A DNA stretch of 64,000 nt from Gymnopilus junonius (GCA_015501075.1 JADNYJ010000023.1:186001-250000), one strand, 5' to 3'; counted from the stretch's first letter, positions 48,744-62,119 are shown. Notes: a model not told the origin generated them from the letters alone. Program-made: numbers and translations.

Positions 48744-51700
48744 TCAACGCGGGCTGGGCGGAACTTTGGGTTCAACATCGACCAATACCTCGTCCTTATC
48801 AAGTCCCAGGTTTTCTTCAAATTCTTCTAACAATGCTTTCGTCTCGCTCGTGATTGCAGCTAAAGCTTGTTGCGTGGTCCATGTTTCAAAAGCAGAATCT
48901 TCATCATTGTTCATTGCTGAAGGTGTTATTGACGACGTGTCTTGATGGATCCCAGGAAAAGGTAGTAACAGATCATATCCCATGAAAGCCTGAACGCCCC
49001 TTATACGTCTATATGTCTCATGAATCAACCTCAATGACTTTACTTTTGTTGATTGCATTAATGTATCTCCATCATCGACGCTGGTCCTACCCGCTTTGTT
49101 GGTCGAAACGCCAGGCAAACCAGCACCGATCATAGGAGAAGAGATGGAAGGAAATGCAGAAGGCGATGTGGGTCCGAGATGCACAATCTTTGGCAAGCCA
49201 GGATGATCACGTGGCGTGATGGGAGAAATCTGGTATCCGGGTCGCCGACTGGGAATTTCGAGCAACGAGGGCGAAGGCATCAAGCTAGATGAAGAGGGCC
49301 TCAGCATGGGAGAGGAATCTGGAGACGGTGACAAGAAAGACCCCCGTTGTCGGTGTTTGGAGAAAACCGAGATTGATACTCTGCGACTGGTAGGAGATGT
49401 TGGGAAGGGACGAAGCCCAGCACTTCCCCCGATCTGTTTCTGTAGTTCTCGATCAAGAGCCACAACCTTCTCCATCATCAGAGTTTTGAGCTGCATGCGT
49501 AGGGGACTGCGGTATGCAGACACAAACTCCAACACTGACCACAGCGAGTAGTCAACAATCCGTGGGCGAGAGAACGGTTGCGGACGTCCTGCAATGGAGA
49601 ATGGGGAACCTGGACGACTGAGGTCGGAGGAGGTTGACACGAAAAGTTGCGTGCTGGAGTCATAAGGATCAAATTGAACACTAGCTCGTGGAGATCCTAC
49701 TGGAGTGGTTGTAGCTGAGCTGCTTTCAGGCTTTAGTGCAAAAGTCGCACTGCCTTCGGCAAGCATTGTGTTGAAAAATGACGCCAACCGTTCCCAGATA
49801 CCAATCCGTGGCAAGGACGAGATATCAGCGGAACCACGGATGATGATGACCTTGATAAGTTGAAGAGCAGTCATAAACGTTGGTAGATGAGATCGCCAAA
49901 AAGTAGCCTCTTGGCGGCCTTTATCGATGGGTTTTGAGCGAAATGAACCCCCACGAACCGCATTCTGAGAGCCTTCCCCATATTTCCGACTTTTTTGGCA
50001 TGCCGTCATAGAGTAGAAAAGAATGCGAAGCCAAATGAACGCCAATTTGGCCCGATGCTCATCTGTTCGATGCGGAAGAATGATAAGTTGAGCTTCGTTC
50101 TTCAATGCGAGAGTAAATGGAAGAATGATGCCGGCAAGGAACTGGTACGTTGGTGGGCGCTTTTCAAGTTCAGCCACGATGTCAACATCTCTTAGAAAGA
50201 TAGCTTCAGCTAGCAAGCGAATCAAAGCAGGACGATAACGAAGGGACATAAGTTGGTTTTCTGAGGCGGCAAGATCGCAACCTGCTAAGCCTGCGGTACA
50301 GATTTCTCCAACGACTACATGGCAGAATGCCGAATCGTTCGCGTAGTTTGGTATTTCGGCCAATTTTAGCACTGTCTCAAAAACTCCGGTCAAGTCAAGG
50401 TTGACGAAATTTCCATGTAGAATTGGAGATAGTTCCTGGAGAAAAGCAACCACAGATTTCGGGGCGGGCGGTTCTTCGCGATTGAGTAGCATTTTGACAA
50501 TATCGCTAAGGAAGGTTGACAAGACGTCAACATTTGCACCCCCCCATTCCTTGAGGAGACTGTGTGTGACATCCATTGTGTGTCTAGCAACGGTGAGTGT
50601 AACTTGCCCCCCGGCCGCTCCAAATGAAAGAACAAGCTTCAGGTAATCCAGGCGAATGAGCTTTGAATCACTAGGCGTCTTAGACTTTGCTTTAACATTG
50701 CTATCAGGATCCGCCGAGAGGAGAGAGATGCCTTCATCGCGTGTCGGCAGCTTGGGCATGTTTTCGCCAGTCCTAGGTTTTGAGAACACTTTGACCATAA
50801 TCGCACCAAGGGCGACAATACCATCCGCGAGGACTGTTCTTGTTGAGGCGGAAGCATTGTAGAGATGAGGAGTAAGGAGGCGAAGCAATCGAAGAAAATG
50901 CTGCGCCCTTGATATAGAAAGGTCGTGCACAATAACAGTCAAGAATAAACGGACGAAGTCGTCCATGCTCAAGCGACTGCTTTCGTATTCATCGGGAAGC
51001 TGGAGAGACATTTGGCGACCAGTCTGCGATTCTACGCGCCGAATTGCTGAAAGGAAAGTTTGGGGCTTCTCATCAGCGGTATGCATGATGATAGCTTCAC
51101 GTTCCTCGGCTTTATTAGCATTGCGGATACCCGCTGCATCTCCGCCGGACGATGTAGAGCCCTTACGAAGAGATGCGAACAAATCAAAGACAGCCCTGGA
51201 GAACCACTCCTCCTGGAGGTCAGGGAACATGGCCAACTGTCCAATTGTACTTATGCTTTGATAAAGGAAAGAATCTTTGTGAAGGGCATAAAAACGACTG
51301 ATGGCGTACTCAATTGCAGTACGAATTCCCGGGTGGGATGGGTTCTCTGCATAAACCTTGATGAGAGCATTCATGAAAAGTGTGTAACCATGGCCTGTGG
51401 TAAAAAGCCGTCGAAACCGGGTGCTTGCCACCATGAAGGCTGTTTAGGCATTGTATCAGCTTAACTACGGAATGAATCTACCGATTAAGACTGACCAATA
51501 AGGACCTGACATACGATGTTGATTTCAGTGCCATGTGCAATGAGTATTCGATTCAGACCATCAATCAGAACTGCCAACTCATGGCGGTCACTCAAGTGTC
51601 TTGACATCGAGCGGAATATTTGGGCCACGAGGAGTATATGGCTCCGAGATATCATCAACGATAAAACTGCTACCGTGCGGTTCTTGAGAGACGGACGAGC

Positions 51701-54700
51701 ATCTGCTTGGAATTTGCGAGGCATAAAGTCGTACAGTTCTAAGTCTTTTACAAAACCATGATCATCAAGGGATGGAAGGACCAGACGCGACATGTTCTTG
51801 CGAACCGCTTGTACCTCTTGATAGTTACGTTTCAGCATCGAAAGGAAGAACATGTTCTGCGATACGCGAATCATCGTGATTGATATTAAGGACGGAGGAA
51901 CAGGCTCGAAAGGATTGCGCGAAGCTTCAAGGGCCCTTGGAAACATTGGACCTTGAGGGGCGGAGGAGCTGAACCATAGTGAACCAGATGGAATGACCAA
52001 GTGTTCTAATTTAGATCGCCGAATTTCTTTGATGGACATGCCGCTGACTTGGATCGCCAGGCATGCTATGACCGGTATTACAAGAGAATAATCACTGAGG
52101 GCATCCGGCTCTACATGTTTTGAGATTAGCTTCAGAAAGCCGGCCAAGTTGTTGAAAATATGATGCGTTACAGGAGGCGGCAGAATCCGGCGAGCATGTA
52201 AAAATGTCGTCAATGTTGTGATTGCCAACGGCATATCCCTGTTCTCACCAGCAAGACTTTCAAGGACAGGCCTCGAAAGCAGAACAGGGTCATTGCGCAT
52301 GAGATCCAAGATGGTTGCCCTAGCTGCAGAAGCCACCGCAAAATTCGGGTCATGCATTAACGCCGCCAGGCGGGGGAAAATGTGTGTTAGCGATGGTACA
52401 AAGACTGCTCTCCGTTTAACCCCACTGACGGGTCCACCTGAGCTGGAGTTACGACGAAGAAGAGCAGAAGCGTCACTTCCAGGATGCAAAGTTGGAGAAC
52501 TGGAACCCAATTTCCTTGGGGAAACCTGAGGACTGGATAACGGAGAGGGTATGGGGACGTCAATGATTCCAACCTCCATTCTTTCCAGCTGGTTCGCCGG
52601 CAGGATAGACATTGGCGTTTTGATCCATTCCTGTCTAGGATCAACGTTGCCTGTATCCTCCTCAGCCCAGCCAAGTTCGGCAAGACGCTGTTTTAACTCG
52701 AGAGGCACATCGTTCTTGTCCTTATTTTCCTTCAGATCGTCCATGTGGACATAATATTGCTTGCCCATGTCAGTTGCCACAAATGGCAATGGTGGTCGGG
52801 CAAGTTTGAAAGGACGATGGCCTCTGTCAGTTATGAAGCTCTGATTCATAATCTGGAATCTCCAGTTGATCAAGATGCTCATTTTTCGTACAGCTTCAAG
52901 TCGCGTCAGATCGTCCGACCTATGTCCAAAAAGCAAAGTAAGTCAAGGACCGAACAAAATTGTCCATAGTTGACTCACGTTTGCAAATCAACCTGAATGA
53001 TTGCAAGCAAGTCTATTGGCATCTTCTCTGCGCATTGCATGAGTAGAAAACAAGCCTGAGTTAGTAGCATCAGCGTCGACGTCGAGAATAGTATTATCGA
53101 GAGAGGCGGACCGATGCAGTGGAAGACGGATCAACGTTATCATATAAGCAATGCTGCCATAGCAGGGGTCCGAGAGTGTGGTAATCTTCTTCCGCAATAA
53201 AGGTCGACATCGTGACAAAGAGTTTCATAGCCTTGGACGGGTAACCTTTGGAAAGAGAGTCTAAAAGTTTTTGATGCTCAACAAAAGTTGCCGCAAGGTC
53301 GAGCGGTTTTCCACCGCCGCTTTGGGTGCCGGAGATACTCCTTGACACAGAGGAAGCCAGCATTGACGTGTGACGCTGAATTTGGGTTGGAAGAAATCAG
53401 TATCTGATAATCGGTTCTTCATTAATATGTATCACCTTATGACTGGACTGAACACCTTCTCGGGCGGCATTGTACAACTCCAAGATACGCTCCACAGAAT
53501 CAGCAACGTCCTGCTCCAGATTGCCATTGTCTTCATCAGCAAAGAATATGTTGAACCATTGCAAAGTTCGCCGTAACCATTGAGCACTTAAGGAATTGCC
53601 AAGTAATTAGCCATAAAAGAACTCAGAATCTTAAGACCAAGAACATACGGCTTCAGCGATTTGGTTAACAGCCTGAATTCTCGAAATAACAAGCAGACGA
53701 GCATGCGCTGCGACGGAGGAAGTAATGCTGTCCGTTCCTGTAGAACGAGGGCCGACGTTAGACAACTGCAGGGCTTAGTGTAACTTGAACTACCTTGCTT
53801 TCAATCATTAGCCACAGCCTGGCCTCAAGCATCGTCGCAAACCGCATAACTTCAAGGATCTTCGCGTCGGAAATCTGTGGAAAAAGACTTAGCTTTCAGA
53901 AGACAGCAAAAGAAAGAAAGAGTCCATACGCACGTTTCCGGAGGCTTCCTTTGCATGCCTAACCAGTTGAATCTTTCCTATCAGCTCACCAGTAAGACGA
54001 GCTGACCAAGACGAGCAATACCCCATTGGCCTGATAGCCCTGCAGAGTCGGGGGCAGAAGCATCGCCCATCAAAGCCATGCATATCATTTCAACGTCGCG
54101 CACCCAATAGTCGTCGACATACTTTGAGTGGACCTGCACAGTACAGAGATGATTGGCGACAATGACATCTTTGTCGGATGCAGCGCATGCGAAAAGGGGT
54201 TTGAAGAATACTGGTGGAATGGTTTTTGATAAGGAAGTAAGAAACGAAGAGAGTACTGGGAAAGGATAAGGAGGAGGATCTTGTACTAGTCGCTGCGCAA
54301 TCGTTAATGGACAAGCAAAGCAAATTGTGTCTCGTGCTTACTTCGTTCAATATAGGAACAATTGTCGAAAAGGTGACTTTCTTCAAATCTGCTGGGAGTT
54401 GCTTCAGAAGAGAAGAGAAACTGGGATCGAAGTCGACCAGTCACTTGCAATCTGATATGAAAGGGGCACCGTCATGAGAATGTATATGATTTTGGGATCG
54501 GCAAGTTCAAGGCACTTACGACTAGCTGGAATGTCTGCTCTAAAGCATCTCTCCAAGGTGTGCCATCGCCGAGCTTGTACCACTGACACAGAGTATCTGT
54601 AGCCCACTTGACATATCTTGACATTCCATCGCGGGAATCGGCAGGGCCCGTACCTCCGAAGATATCTAACCTTGGGCTACTCAATGGACTCCCAACATCC

Positions 54701-56819
54701 AGACCAAGACCCATTATCTCAAGCACAACCCTGGCAACATTAACTCTGACTTCAAGCACATTTTTTTCGTCGAGTTCTGTGCTGCTCAAGGCCTCAGCTT
54801 CCGGGATGATCTTGGTTTTCAGAATTAATACCAATTGAGATAAAAGTTTCGGATTTCCGTATTGGAAGTTCAAGGTGTCCGTCGACGGAAATGTTGAGGA
54901 TGAAGCTGTCGATGGGGGAGAGAGACGAGATGAAAGGGGTGTAGAAGGCGTTTGAGGAATAAATTGCTTGAGAAGCAATATTGAGAACCGACAGAAACTG
55001 TTCAACTTGCGGCTGCAAATGACGGCAAGCAAGGTAGTCCAGTTATCGTATGCTTGGGGTGGCCAGTATTGCTGCAGGGTAGATAAAGTGTTAGACCAGT
55101 GTTTCCAGAAGCTTGGCTTTTTCCTACCTCAAGCACGTTGCACAACAACCATTCACCTGTCCCATGACTGTTCTCAATAGTTATCATCAACGATTCCTGG
55201 AAGATCGCCTGTCTAACACCTCCCAGGTGCCTTCTGTCTGTAGTTGAAAACTCTACTCCATAAACTTCCTCTATTCTATCGTCTTCAATATCCCCCAATG
55301 AGTCAGAAAGAACTTGAGGTATTAGTTCTTGAAGAAGATTGATGTCCGGATGAGGCGGATGGTGAAATTTGCTAGAGGCAATCGGGAATGAACTGGCAGA
55401 GAAGGGCGATGAGGAGTAGGGGCTGCCGATATTTGAAGATGTTGATGAATGATAGAGTGACGCAAGGAGCAGGAATAGGCCACTTATGATAGTTTGAAAT
55501 CCTTGGGTAGATAGCAACATCCTGTTCCTGTCTCCCGGGACCAGCAGACGCCATAGGGAGCCAAGAATCCGTGTACGGGCTGGACTTGACGAAAGGCTAC
55601 CAACAGCCTTAGTGCACCACAAACAACGCTCGACGCTGGCGGCCTTGCAAATAAATTCAAATTTGACAATTGAAAGTCAAACAAAACAAAAGATATTTAC
55701 CTCGTCAAGGGGGCTCCAACTCTTGGACACTAATTCAAAACTTTCCATTGCCAAACTTCTCTCGTCCTCCAAATTTGCAGCGGAATACTTCTCGGGATTG
55801 AGGAAAGGACACAGAAGAGCCGATAGTACCTGGCTTTCATGCGGCAAATTTATCGAAACCGCCGATTCGGTAGGACCAGAGTGATATACAAGAATCTGGT
55901 AAAGGAATCGAAGGGAAGGACCCGTCGAACTTAATGTCGCTGTCGAGACTGATGCAATGGATTGCGGACGAAGAAGATAGTCTAATCTCTTAGTACCAGC
56001 TGTAGACGAAGTTGGTCCCCCCACAGTTGATTGTAAAGTCGTTAGTGACCCATGTATATCTCTTTCCTTCCCGGACCTTGCTGTGTCTGAATATCTGGCA
56101 GCAGCACATCCACGCATAATTTCTTCTCCCAACTTATGCCCCTCGTCAACCATTCCCTTTGCTTCCTGCACCTGCTCCACGACGTGCTTGAAACCTAGTC
56201 TGGCAAATCGCGATGGTTTAGGAGTGCCCGACCTTAGTGGTAAATCATTTTTCACGTTCGACTGTGCAGATGCTGGCCTTTGTGGAGGCGTCATAGGACG
56301 AGGTGGAGCAGCAAGAAGGACATGTTGCCTTAAGCTCTCCCAGCGAGCTTTAGAGGTCTGGTTAGCAGTGGGAGTAGAAGGTCTGATATCTGGACTGAAG
56401 GGGCGAACGGGCTTCAATGGTACTGGTCGAACAGGCTCCAATCTGGATGGGCTTGCCTGGTCTGCAAAGGGGTCCGAAGGAGAACTACTGGGTTCGGATC
56501 CGCTCATAATAGGCGACGTTTCTGGAATAGGCTCCGTTCTCTGCTTGATATGTCCCGAAGACTCGAGCTCATCGCCTTCCTGAACATTGGAAAGATCGAT
56601 GTTGTTCAGAGGACGTGGTCCTCTGGGCGTCCCATATTCGGACGACGACCGACGCGACGAGGACGCAGATTTGACAGAGTCGAAAGAGAAGAGCCGACGA
56701 GGCTTTGGCCTTTTAATTTCAGTGTTCATCGCCTTTGTCGGCGTAAGAGGTTGCAAGTTGCAACCGTCATGAGTATCCGCGTCAGGGATGGACTCCAAGC
56801 CACTAAAGAGACCCGTCAA
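48744..56819 (-). CDS. Very large UNC80-like helical-repeat protein
   Basis: I place this among fungal UNC80-like proteins. In animals UNC80 is a scaffold of the NALCN sodium-leak channel; the assignment is from overall resemblance and moderately sure. About a dozen minus-strand exons encode roughly 2,480 residues. They comprise a Ser/Pro-rich N-terminus (KRPKPRRLFSFDSVKSASSS, near 56710), long helical-repeat regions, RSDDLTRLEAVRKMSILINW (near 52920), a block FITDRGHRPFKLARPPLPFV (near 52830), and a C-terminal 896-codon exon with MDDFVRLFLTVIVHDLSISR and HFLRLLRLLTPHLYNAS (near 50960-50860). No membrane segment is evident. Two places fail to join in frame: near 54425 (STSIPV to SSLLKQLPADLKK) and near 53985 (ARLGQLVLLV to ELIGKIQLVRHAKEASGN). 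Each would be repaired by one extra base. The 56-nt intron near 53738-53793 joins ESK to ERTALLPPSQR in frame. Confidence 0.6.
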
Positions 56820-57261
56820 GTTCGGGCCGCTTATTTGGCTGTGTGAGCGATTGCCGTTGACCTTAGATACGAATTAATAGTTTCAAGGCCGCATTAATCG
56901 ACAAATTTATTCAATTCAATAACACAATGGAAGCGGGTATAGGTGTATCGCTAAGAGTATACAGGAATGTAATTTGATGTGAAGTCAAAAATACAAGCTT
57001 CGGGCAAGGGTACCACCTGCCAACGCGTAAAGGAATGTCCTGCCATCCGTAACGAAAACTGAAGAAAAAATACATTGGAAAACAATGCAGCAACGAGAAG
57101 AGATAGCCTGAGGCAAGAAATAAAGGCGATGAATGAGCGAGGACCGCAAGAACCCAAGAGCGTGAAGAACATCAGAGAAAGGAAGGCAGAAGCAGAGAAG
57201 GAATCAGGTCATCCAGCAATTCGTGATTGATCGTCAAAGTGGCAGTCGAAGGGGTGGCATT
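56820..57261. other. Intergenic between two leftward genes
   Basis: This holds the 3' flank of the RNA-binding gene and the promoter of the UNC80-like gene. Nothing else was seen. Confidence 0.4.
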
Positions 57262-59226
57262 TTATGCGGCCGAGCTCGAGTAGATGGTACTGAAAGGCCT
57301 TTGGTGTGGAGGAGAATACTGGCGTCGACTTTCAGACAAATATCCAAAGTTTTGATTGAAATCCCATCTATAGCCTTTTGATAACTATCAGCTCGGTGGC
57401 AGAGTTTAAGAAAATATACCTAGAAGAAGCAGAATTCGAAACAAGGCCATCAAAATCATTGAAAGCGTCAGAGAGGGGATATGTCAGAGAACGAGAAGAT
57501 TGCCTTGAGTGCGCGGTCGGAATATCTGATCGCGGAACATCTTCACTTGAATAAGTCGCATGATCAAGGGGGGGATTATTCTTGGAAATATGCACAGAAG
57601 ACGCCGAGGTCCAACCTAGGAAGCTGCTAGTTGGGAAAGCGATGCCAGGAGAAGAATAGTAAGTTGCTGGCTTATTGTGGATGGTGGTCGGAGCCAGAGG
57701 GTCGGAACGCGGGATGTCCAAGACAGGCGACTGTACAAAATGTGCTTCAATGCGATGGGTGCCATATATCTGGCCCGAAAGACATTCCTTTGCTTCCTGG
57801 GCTATGCTAGCATACAAATACTGCACGAAGACGGATATGGTGCCCAAGGGAAATACTTGCACGATTTCCAGTTTTTCAATGTGTCCAAATGGAAGGAAAA
57901 GAGGATGAAGGTCATGAACCTGGGAGAACAGCAGAATCGGCAGGTTGGTGACGAGCATAGATTTCGTAGGCAAAGAGACGATTCTCAAAGAAGCCGGATC
58001 CGCTTCTTGGGAATCCAGCGACGAGTCTGACGAGCGGGAGGAACTAGGTTGACGAGTTTCGCAACCCTTAGGACTAGGGCTGTGAAGCTGAGAACGCGAG
58101 TCAAGAAGCATTGCACGATCGCCACCATCCAGAAAACCTAACGACAATAAGCTAACATTTTTTGTGAGAGCAGTACTCGTGGTCCGACCTTGAGACCGTT
58201 GAACAACCGCCCACGAAACATCAATGGTATGTCCTCTGTAAGTTAGATGACATGCATGAGATCCAAAAAAAAAATTCGATGTTGAGTATATCTCACTTTA
58301 TTTGGGTTCGCGTCAAAGCGGCCATGGCTTGTCTCGCTTCTCCATGAGAAGACATGACTATAAATCCCCTGCGCCGCGAAGAGTTGTCAACAGTTGCGAG
58401 GATGACACAGTGCGACACCACCCCGTATTGCGCAAAGACAGCTGCAAACTCATTCCTACAAATTTTCAGGAAAAGGAATCTGATACTATTGACGCGTTGA
58501 CTTACTTCGTCAGAGCAAATGGTAGTCCTAAAACGTACAAGTTACGGCGGTTATCTGACAAAACTTTGTCCGCTCGGTTTATTGGTGACGTTGTGAGTGT
58601 GGACACTTTGCTGTGCAGAAAGCAGTCAGTTCGGTCATGCTATATACTGTATGGATCTCGGGGAGGGCGAGGAAATTTTCGTCGCGAGAATAGACGATGA
58701 CCTTGCACGGATATATGCGCAGCTTCAATATTGGAGAACTTACAGCGGAGCACCGGCCACCGTATATCCATTCATACACATCGCTTGTCTAGACACCAAT
58801 TAGGATGAACAGAGGTGAAGAGAAGGATGACATACGATGCGGCATCCCTGTCTGCGAAAGTGATATCAAGGCGTGGGTTCGATGTATCTCTAACGTCCTG
58901 AAAACCGCGAACTTCGCCTAATAAATGTAATTAGGACAAGGCGAGATCATGGAAGCTTGCTTCAGTCCTAACCTATCAACGTGCCAAAAAGATTGACAAC
59001 TTCTCTTCGGTCGACTTGGTACGTCGGAATTAATGGTATTCCAGCCCTTCATTAAGAAACGCTCACCATGATCAGGAATGTTTTCAACGCTGACAGAGTT
59101 GGTCGGGCGAGTGTTGAAATTGAACAACGCTGTTCTCTCCGAACCAACAGAAGGGCTAGAATAGTCACTGAAAAATGACTTGTTGGCGACCGTGCCGCGA
59201 CCAAATTTATATTTGAAGGATTGCAT
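57262..59226 (-). CDS. RNA-binding protein with three RRM domains
   Basis: The ATG at 59226 (MQSFKYKFGRG) is the first in frame. RRM1 reads NSVSVENIPDHVDRREVVNL, EVRGFQDVRD, then MNGYTVAGAPLKV (about 59110-58735). RRM2 has RNP2-like LYVLGLPFAL and RNP1-like RRRGFIVMSS, ending GHTIDVSWAVVQRSQ (about 58530-58190). RRM3 follows a Ser-rich linker: SMLVTNLPILLFSQVHDLHP and FGHIEKLEIVQVFP (about 57960-57730). A disordered Ser/Pro tail ends ...STIYSSSAA at 57262. Introns (45-140 nt) join in phase throughout, for example GC-CCG-CT to C-AAA-GTG between RRM1 and RRM2. Multi-RRM proteins bind RNA in splicing, stability or translation control. The exact target is unknown and I cannot assign an orthologue, though the layout is reminiscent of Mei2-like proteins. 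It shares a 437-bp intergenic region with the divergent RAD51-family gene. Confidence 0.85.
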
Positions 59227-59663
59227 GTGCGGTGCTTCGGCAAGAAAGACCTTCCACAACCTTCGTAAGTTGGTTTTGGAGAACCCGCCTAGGAAGATTG
59301 CGCTTTGAAAACAAGAAAATGGAGAGGAATAGTTATAGCTGTGCGCTCAAGAGGTGAATAAGCAAGAAAAAAAAATAGACAAGTGGTGGTCAAAAGCAAC
59401 GATGATCAAAGGATCTCGACGAGGGGTCGAGAACGCTGAAGTCTGCCATAATCCGTAATATTTTCTCACAATGCGACGCGTTACTCACGTGACGTTACAG
59501 TTGGTGCGGAAGTCGGAATCTGTAACCTGTTGCTGCTTCAAAGCTTCTGACTGAAGCTTCAACATTCAATATTCAACATTCAACTTCCAATTTCATTCTC
59601 GAAGTCGTGTTAACTTGTTATTCTAGATCTGAGTTTCCATTTGGCTCTCACAACTGAACTTAA
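59227..59663. promoter_or_regulatory. Bidirectional intergenic promoter region
   Basis: The three-RRM gene and the RAD51-family gene diverge from this 437-bp segment, so it must hold both promoters. Near 59560-59590 it contains a short array of ATTCAAC/ATTCAAT repeats close to the RAD51-family start. No further element can be named with confidence. Confidence 0.6.
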
Positions 59664-61008
59664 ATGTCCCTTAAACGCTCTTTGCTCGCTCTGGGGCTGC
59701 CAAAGGAGGTTCTCACTGCTCTCACACGCGATGGGTACAGCTCATTGGAAGACCTGGCCAACGTCACTCCGGAAAGACTCGAGAAAGGTAAGTAAGTTAC
59801 ATGTAATAGAGTGGGACCATGTTTAAAACACTAGCACAGATCTGAAGATTCCCATTAATATTGCCCGAGACCTTGTTAATCGTTCCCAAAATCCCTCGAC
59901 ATTTTCCCCTACTCTCACGATGACACAGCCTGTAGCAAAACTCGTAGAAAATGCACCAAAGCAGTCGACCAAATGCCTAGCTCTCGACAAGATATTAGAA
60001 GGTGGATTGTCTCGAGGCCATGTTCTTGAGATATCCGGCCCTCCGGGCAGTCCGAAAGAAATAATCGGAATCAACATATTAGCGTCGTTCATTGAAGATG
60101 AGAACGAAGCCATATTCGTTGGTGAGGATTACCTGCTCAGTTCCTATTTTGTTTAATTTTGCCTAGACTGCCAGAACATGGTCAGTCCTTCTATACTCAG
60201 GCAGAGACTAGAAGGCAAGTCCCTTGTCGACGGTCTCATCTTAAACATTGACGATTGATGTCTACCTTTAGCAGGTCTCAATTCGAAAGCAGGCTGGAAG
60301 CGATTAATTCATTATACGCGGTTGCACGCCTTGGCCGATTTTCTACTGTTCATTCATCAGCTTCCCACTTTTCTCCAGTCACATCCAAAAGTTAGACAGC
60401 CTTCTCCATTCAATTTTTTTTTTGGTTTTAATTCACATAAATTTTATAAAGGTATCTCTCCTCGTCGTAAATTCAGTTTCAACACCCTTCCAAAGTGCAA
60501 CCATGTCCCTTTCACAAAGGAAAACCCACCTTGAAACTATCAAGCAAATTTTTTCAAGAGTATGTGCATTACATGGCCTTACCGTGAGCTTGGTTTCTTC
60601 TACTTCCTTTAAGTGTTAAGAGGACGCCTCTTTCGCAGATCGTGACCATCTCTCAAATGGCTACGAAAATGCTAAACCCGGATGGCAGTGCGGGAAACTT
60701 CGATTCAGGTGCAAAAGGAATAATATTACCACAGCTCGGTGAGCAACACCGTTCCATTGGCCTTTACTGTCTTGACACCAATCAATAGGACTTAGATATT
60801 TACCTAATGGAAAGTCATTCCAAGTTGCCATGTTGCCTGATGGGTTACATTCTGGGTGCGCCTTGCGAAACCCGAATGGTCTGAACTAACTAACACAAAT
60901 TGAACAAGGTGTATCAAGTTACTAGCATCTCCTTTACATTCTCAGAAAGGCCGCTCGGAACATTACACGATGGTAGAATCATCCTCGATCGGCTCCTTTC
61001 CCTGCTGA
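59664..61008 (+). CDS. RAD51-family recombinase paralogue with degenerate Walker motifs
   Basis: Start MSLKRSLLALGLPKEVLTAL (59664). The product is about 315 residues: an N-terminal helix-hairpin-helix region (EDLANVTPERLEKDLKI) and a RecA/RAD51 core (LDKILEGGLSRGHVLEISGP). The family Walker A (GPPGxGKT) reads GPPGSPKE here, keeping the lysine but losing the glycine before it and the Thr/Ser after it. The Walker B-like strand SLLVVNSVS has Asn where RAD51 proteins have Asp. Later segments TISQMATKMLNPDGSAGNFD and GIILPQLGLRYLPNGKS match RAD51C-like paralogues, ending at a TGA at 61006-61008. Seven short introns join in phase. The one at 60215-60271 has a GC donor (AAG|GCAAGT). RAD51 paralogues assist homologous recombination. 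This one may have lost ATP hydrolysis and act structurally (inference). Confidence 0.82.
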
Positions 61009-62119
61009 CATAGCGAACTTTTTGAAACCTTTATTGAGACTGGATAATGGAGGAGGGCCTTGGGCGTAAACCCTGTCATACGTAGCAGTGGGGTAACGCC
61101 GCAGCTCCCTCTAGTATCCCTGGGAAGGAAAGAAGTGTGGCTCAGACGCATTGACGACTGCAAACTCGGCCTTTGCTCAGCAACTGGCATTACGTCCGCC
61201 TTCTTAGGTGAATCGGCTGCATACCATGTCCGCGCAAGGTCTGTAAGCAAGATACACGATTTTGATAGATTGCGAGGCTGGTTATAGGGACAGCGCGGTG
61301 AGATACGTCTATACATAGAGTGATTCATCATTGCAATGAATTTTGCATTGTTTATGTATGTAGGGAAAGGAGTTATATACCTTCGGAATCGGAGATATTG
61401 ACTTCTTGACTTTCAAGTGCCTCCGATTTAAATGGTGATTGTTTCACTGGTCTTTACTCAGTCATCACCGTGGAAGAGGCAACGTCGGGGATGAAGGCGA
61501 CATGAGTACCTTCTCAGGATAATTGATGCCCGCTTGCAGAGCGAAAAAGGGAAGGCAAGAAGCAGACAGTTAGCATTCTGTCGTCGAGACAAGTCAGGCT
61601 GCAACCTTTCGCAAAACTTTAGTAGTAATACGTGCTGTAAATCAAACCCTTCCTATGCGGGAACGCTACTAAGACCGTGGACACTGTCCGCAGCATTTGT
61701 CGGTCGTACGTGCTGGTAGACATATGTAGAGAGATATCCATAGGCTGCGTGCGTTGAGTTTTGGGTATTTCGTGCCTGGCTTGCCTCCACACTCTCAGTC
61801 GGAGCATTTTATCTTCATGATTGCCGAACCCATTTATCCCAAAGGCGATTGAGTCTTTGACAGTGTCTCCACTTCCAGCTTTTCCTCATGCATACTCAGC
61901 TCTGTGGGGTTATTTTCGGTTCACAAGGCTTTCTTCACACGGCTTTATCTATGTCTATTATTGGAACACCCAAAAATACACTCCAAGTTTGCATGTGGCG
62001 CGCTAGTCCAACTCACCAAGCAATGCATGGATTTCTCACAAACCCTCAGATAAAAGCGCACCCTTCGATGCCCGCAAACATGACGTGGAGCCCTTCTCGA
62101 GTCTTCTTTGACTGTCAAC
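61009..62119. other. Intergenic, no gene seen
   Basis: This lies between the RAD51-family gene and the transporter, both reading right. No protein-like frame, repeat or RNA gene was recognised. The right end should contain the transporter promoter. Confidence 0.45.

Noticed and set aside
50390..52683. Frames of 60-130 codons on both strands within the UNC80-like gene
   Set aside because: These are shadows of the long minus-strand coding exons.
53766..53793. A possible 28-nt intron in the UNC80-like gene
   Set aside because: Using the acceptor TTCTACAG further on gives a normal 56-nt intron, keeps frame (ESK to ERTALLPPSQR) and fixes the phase of the following exon, so the ultra-short intron is unnecessary.
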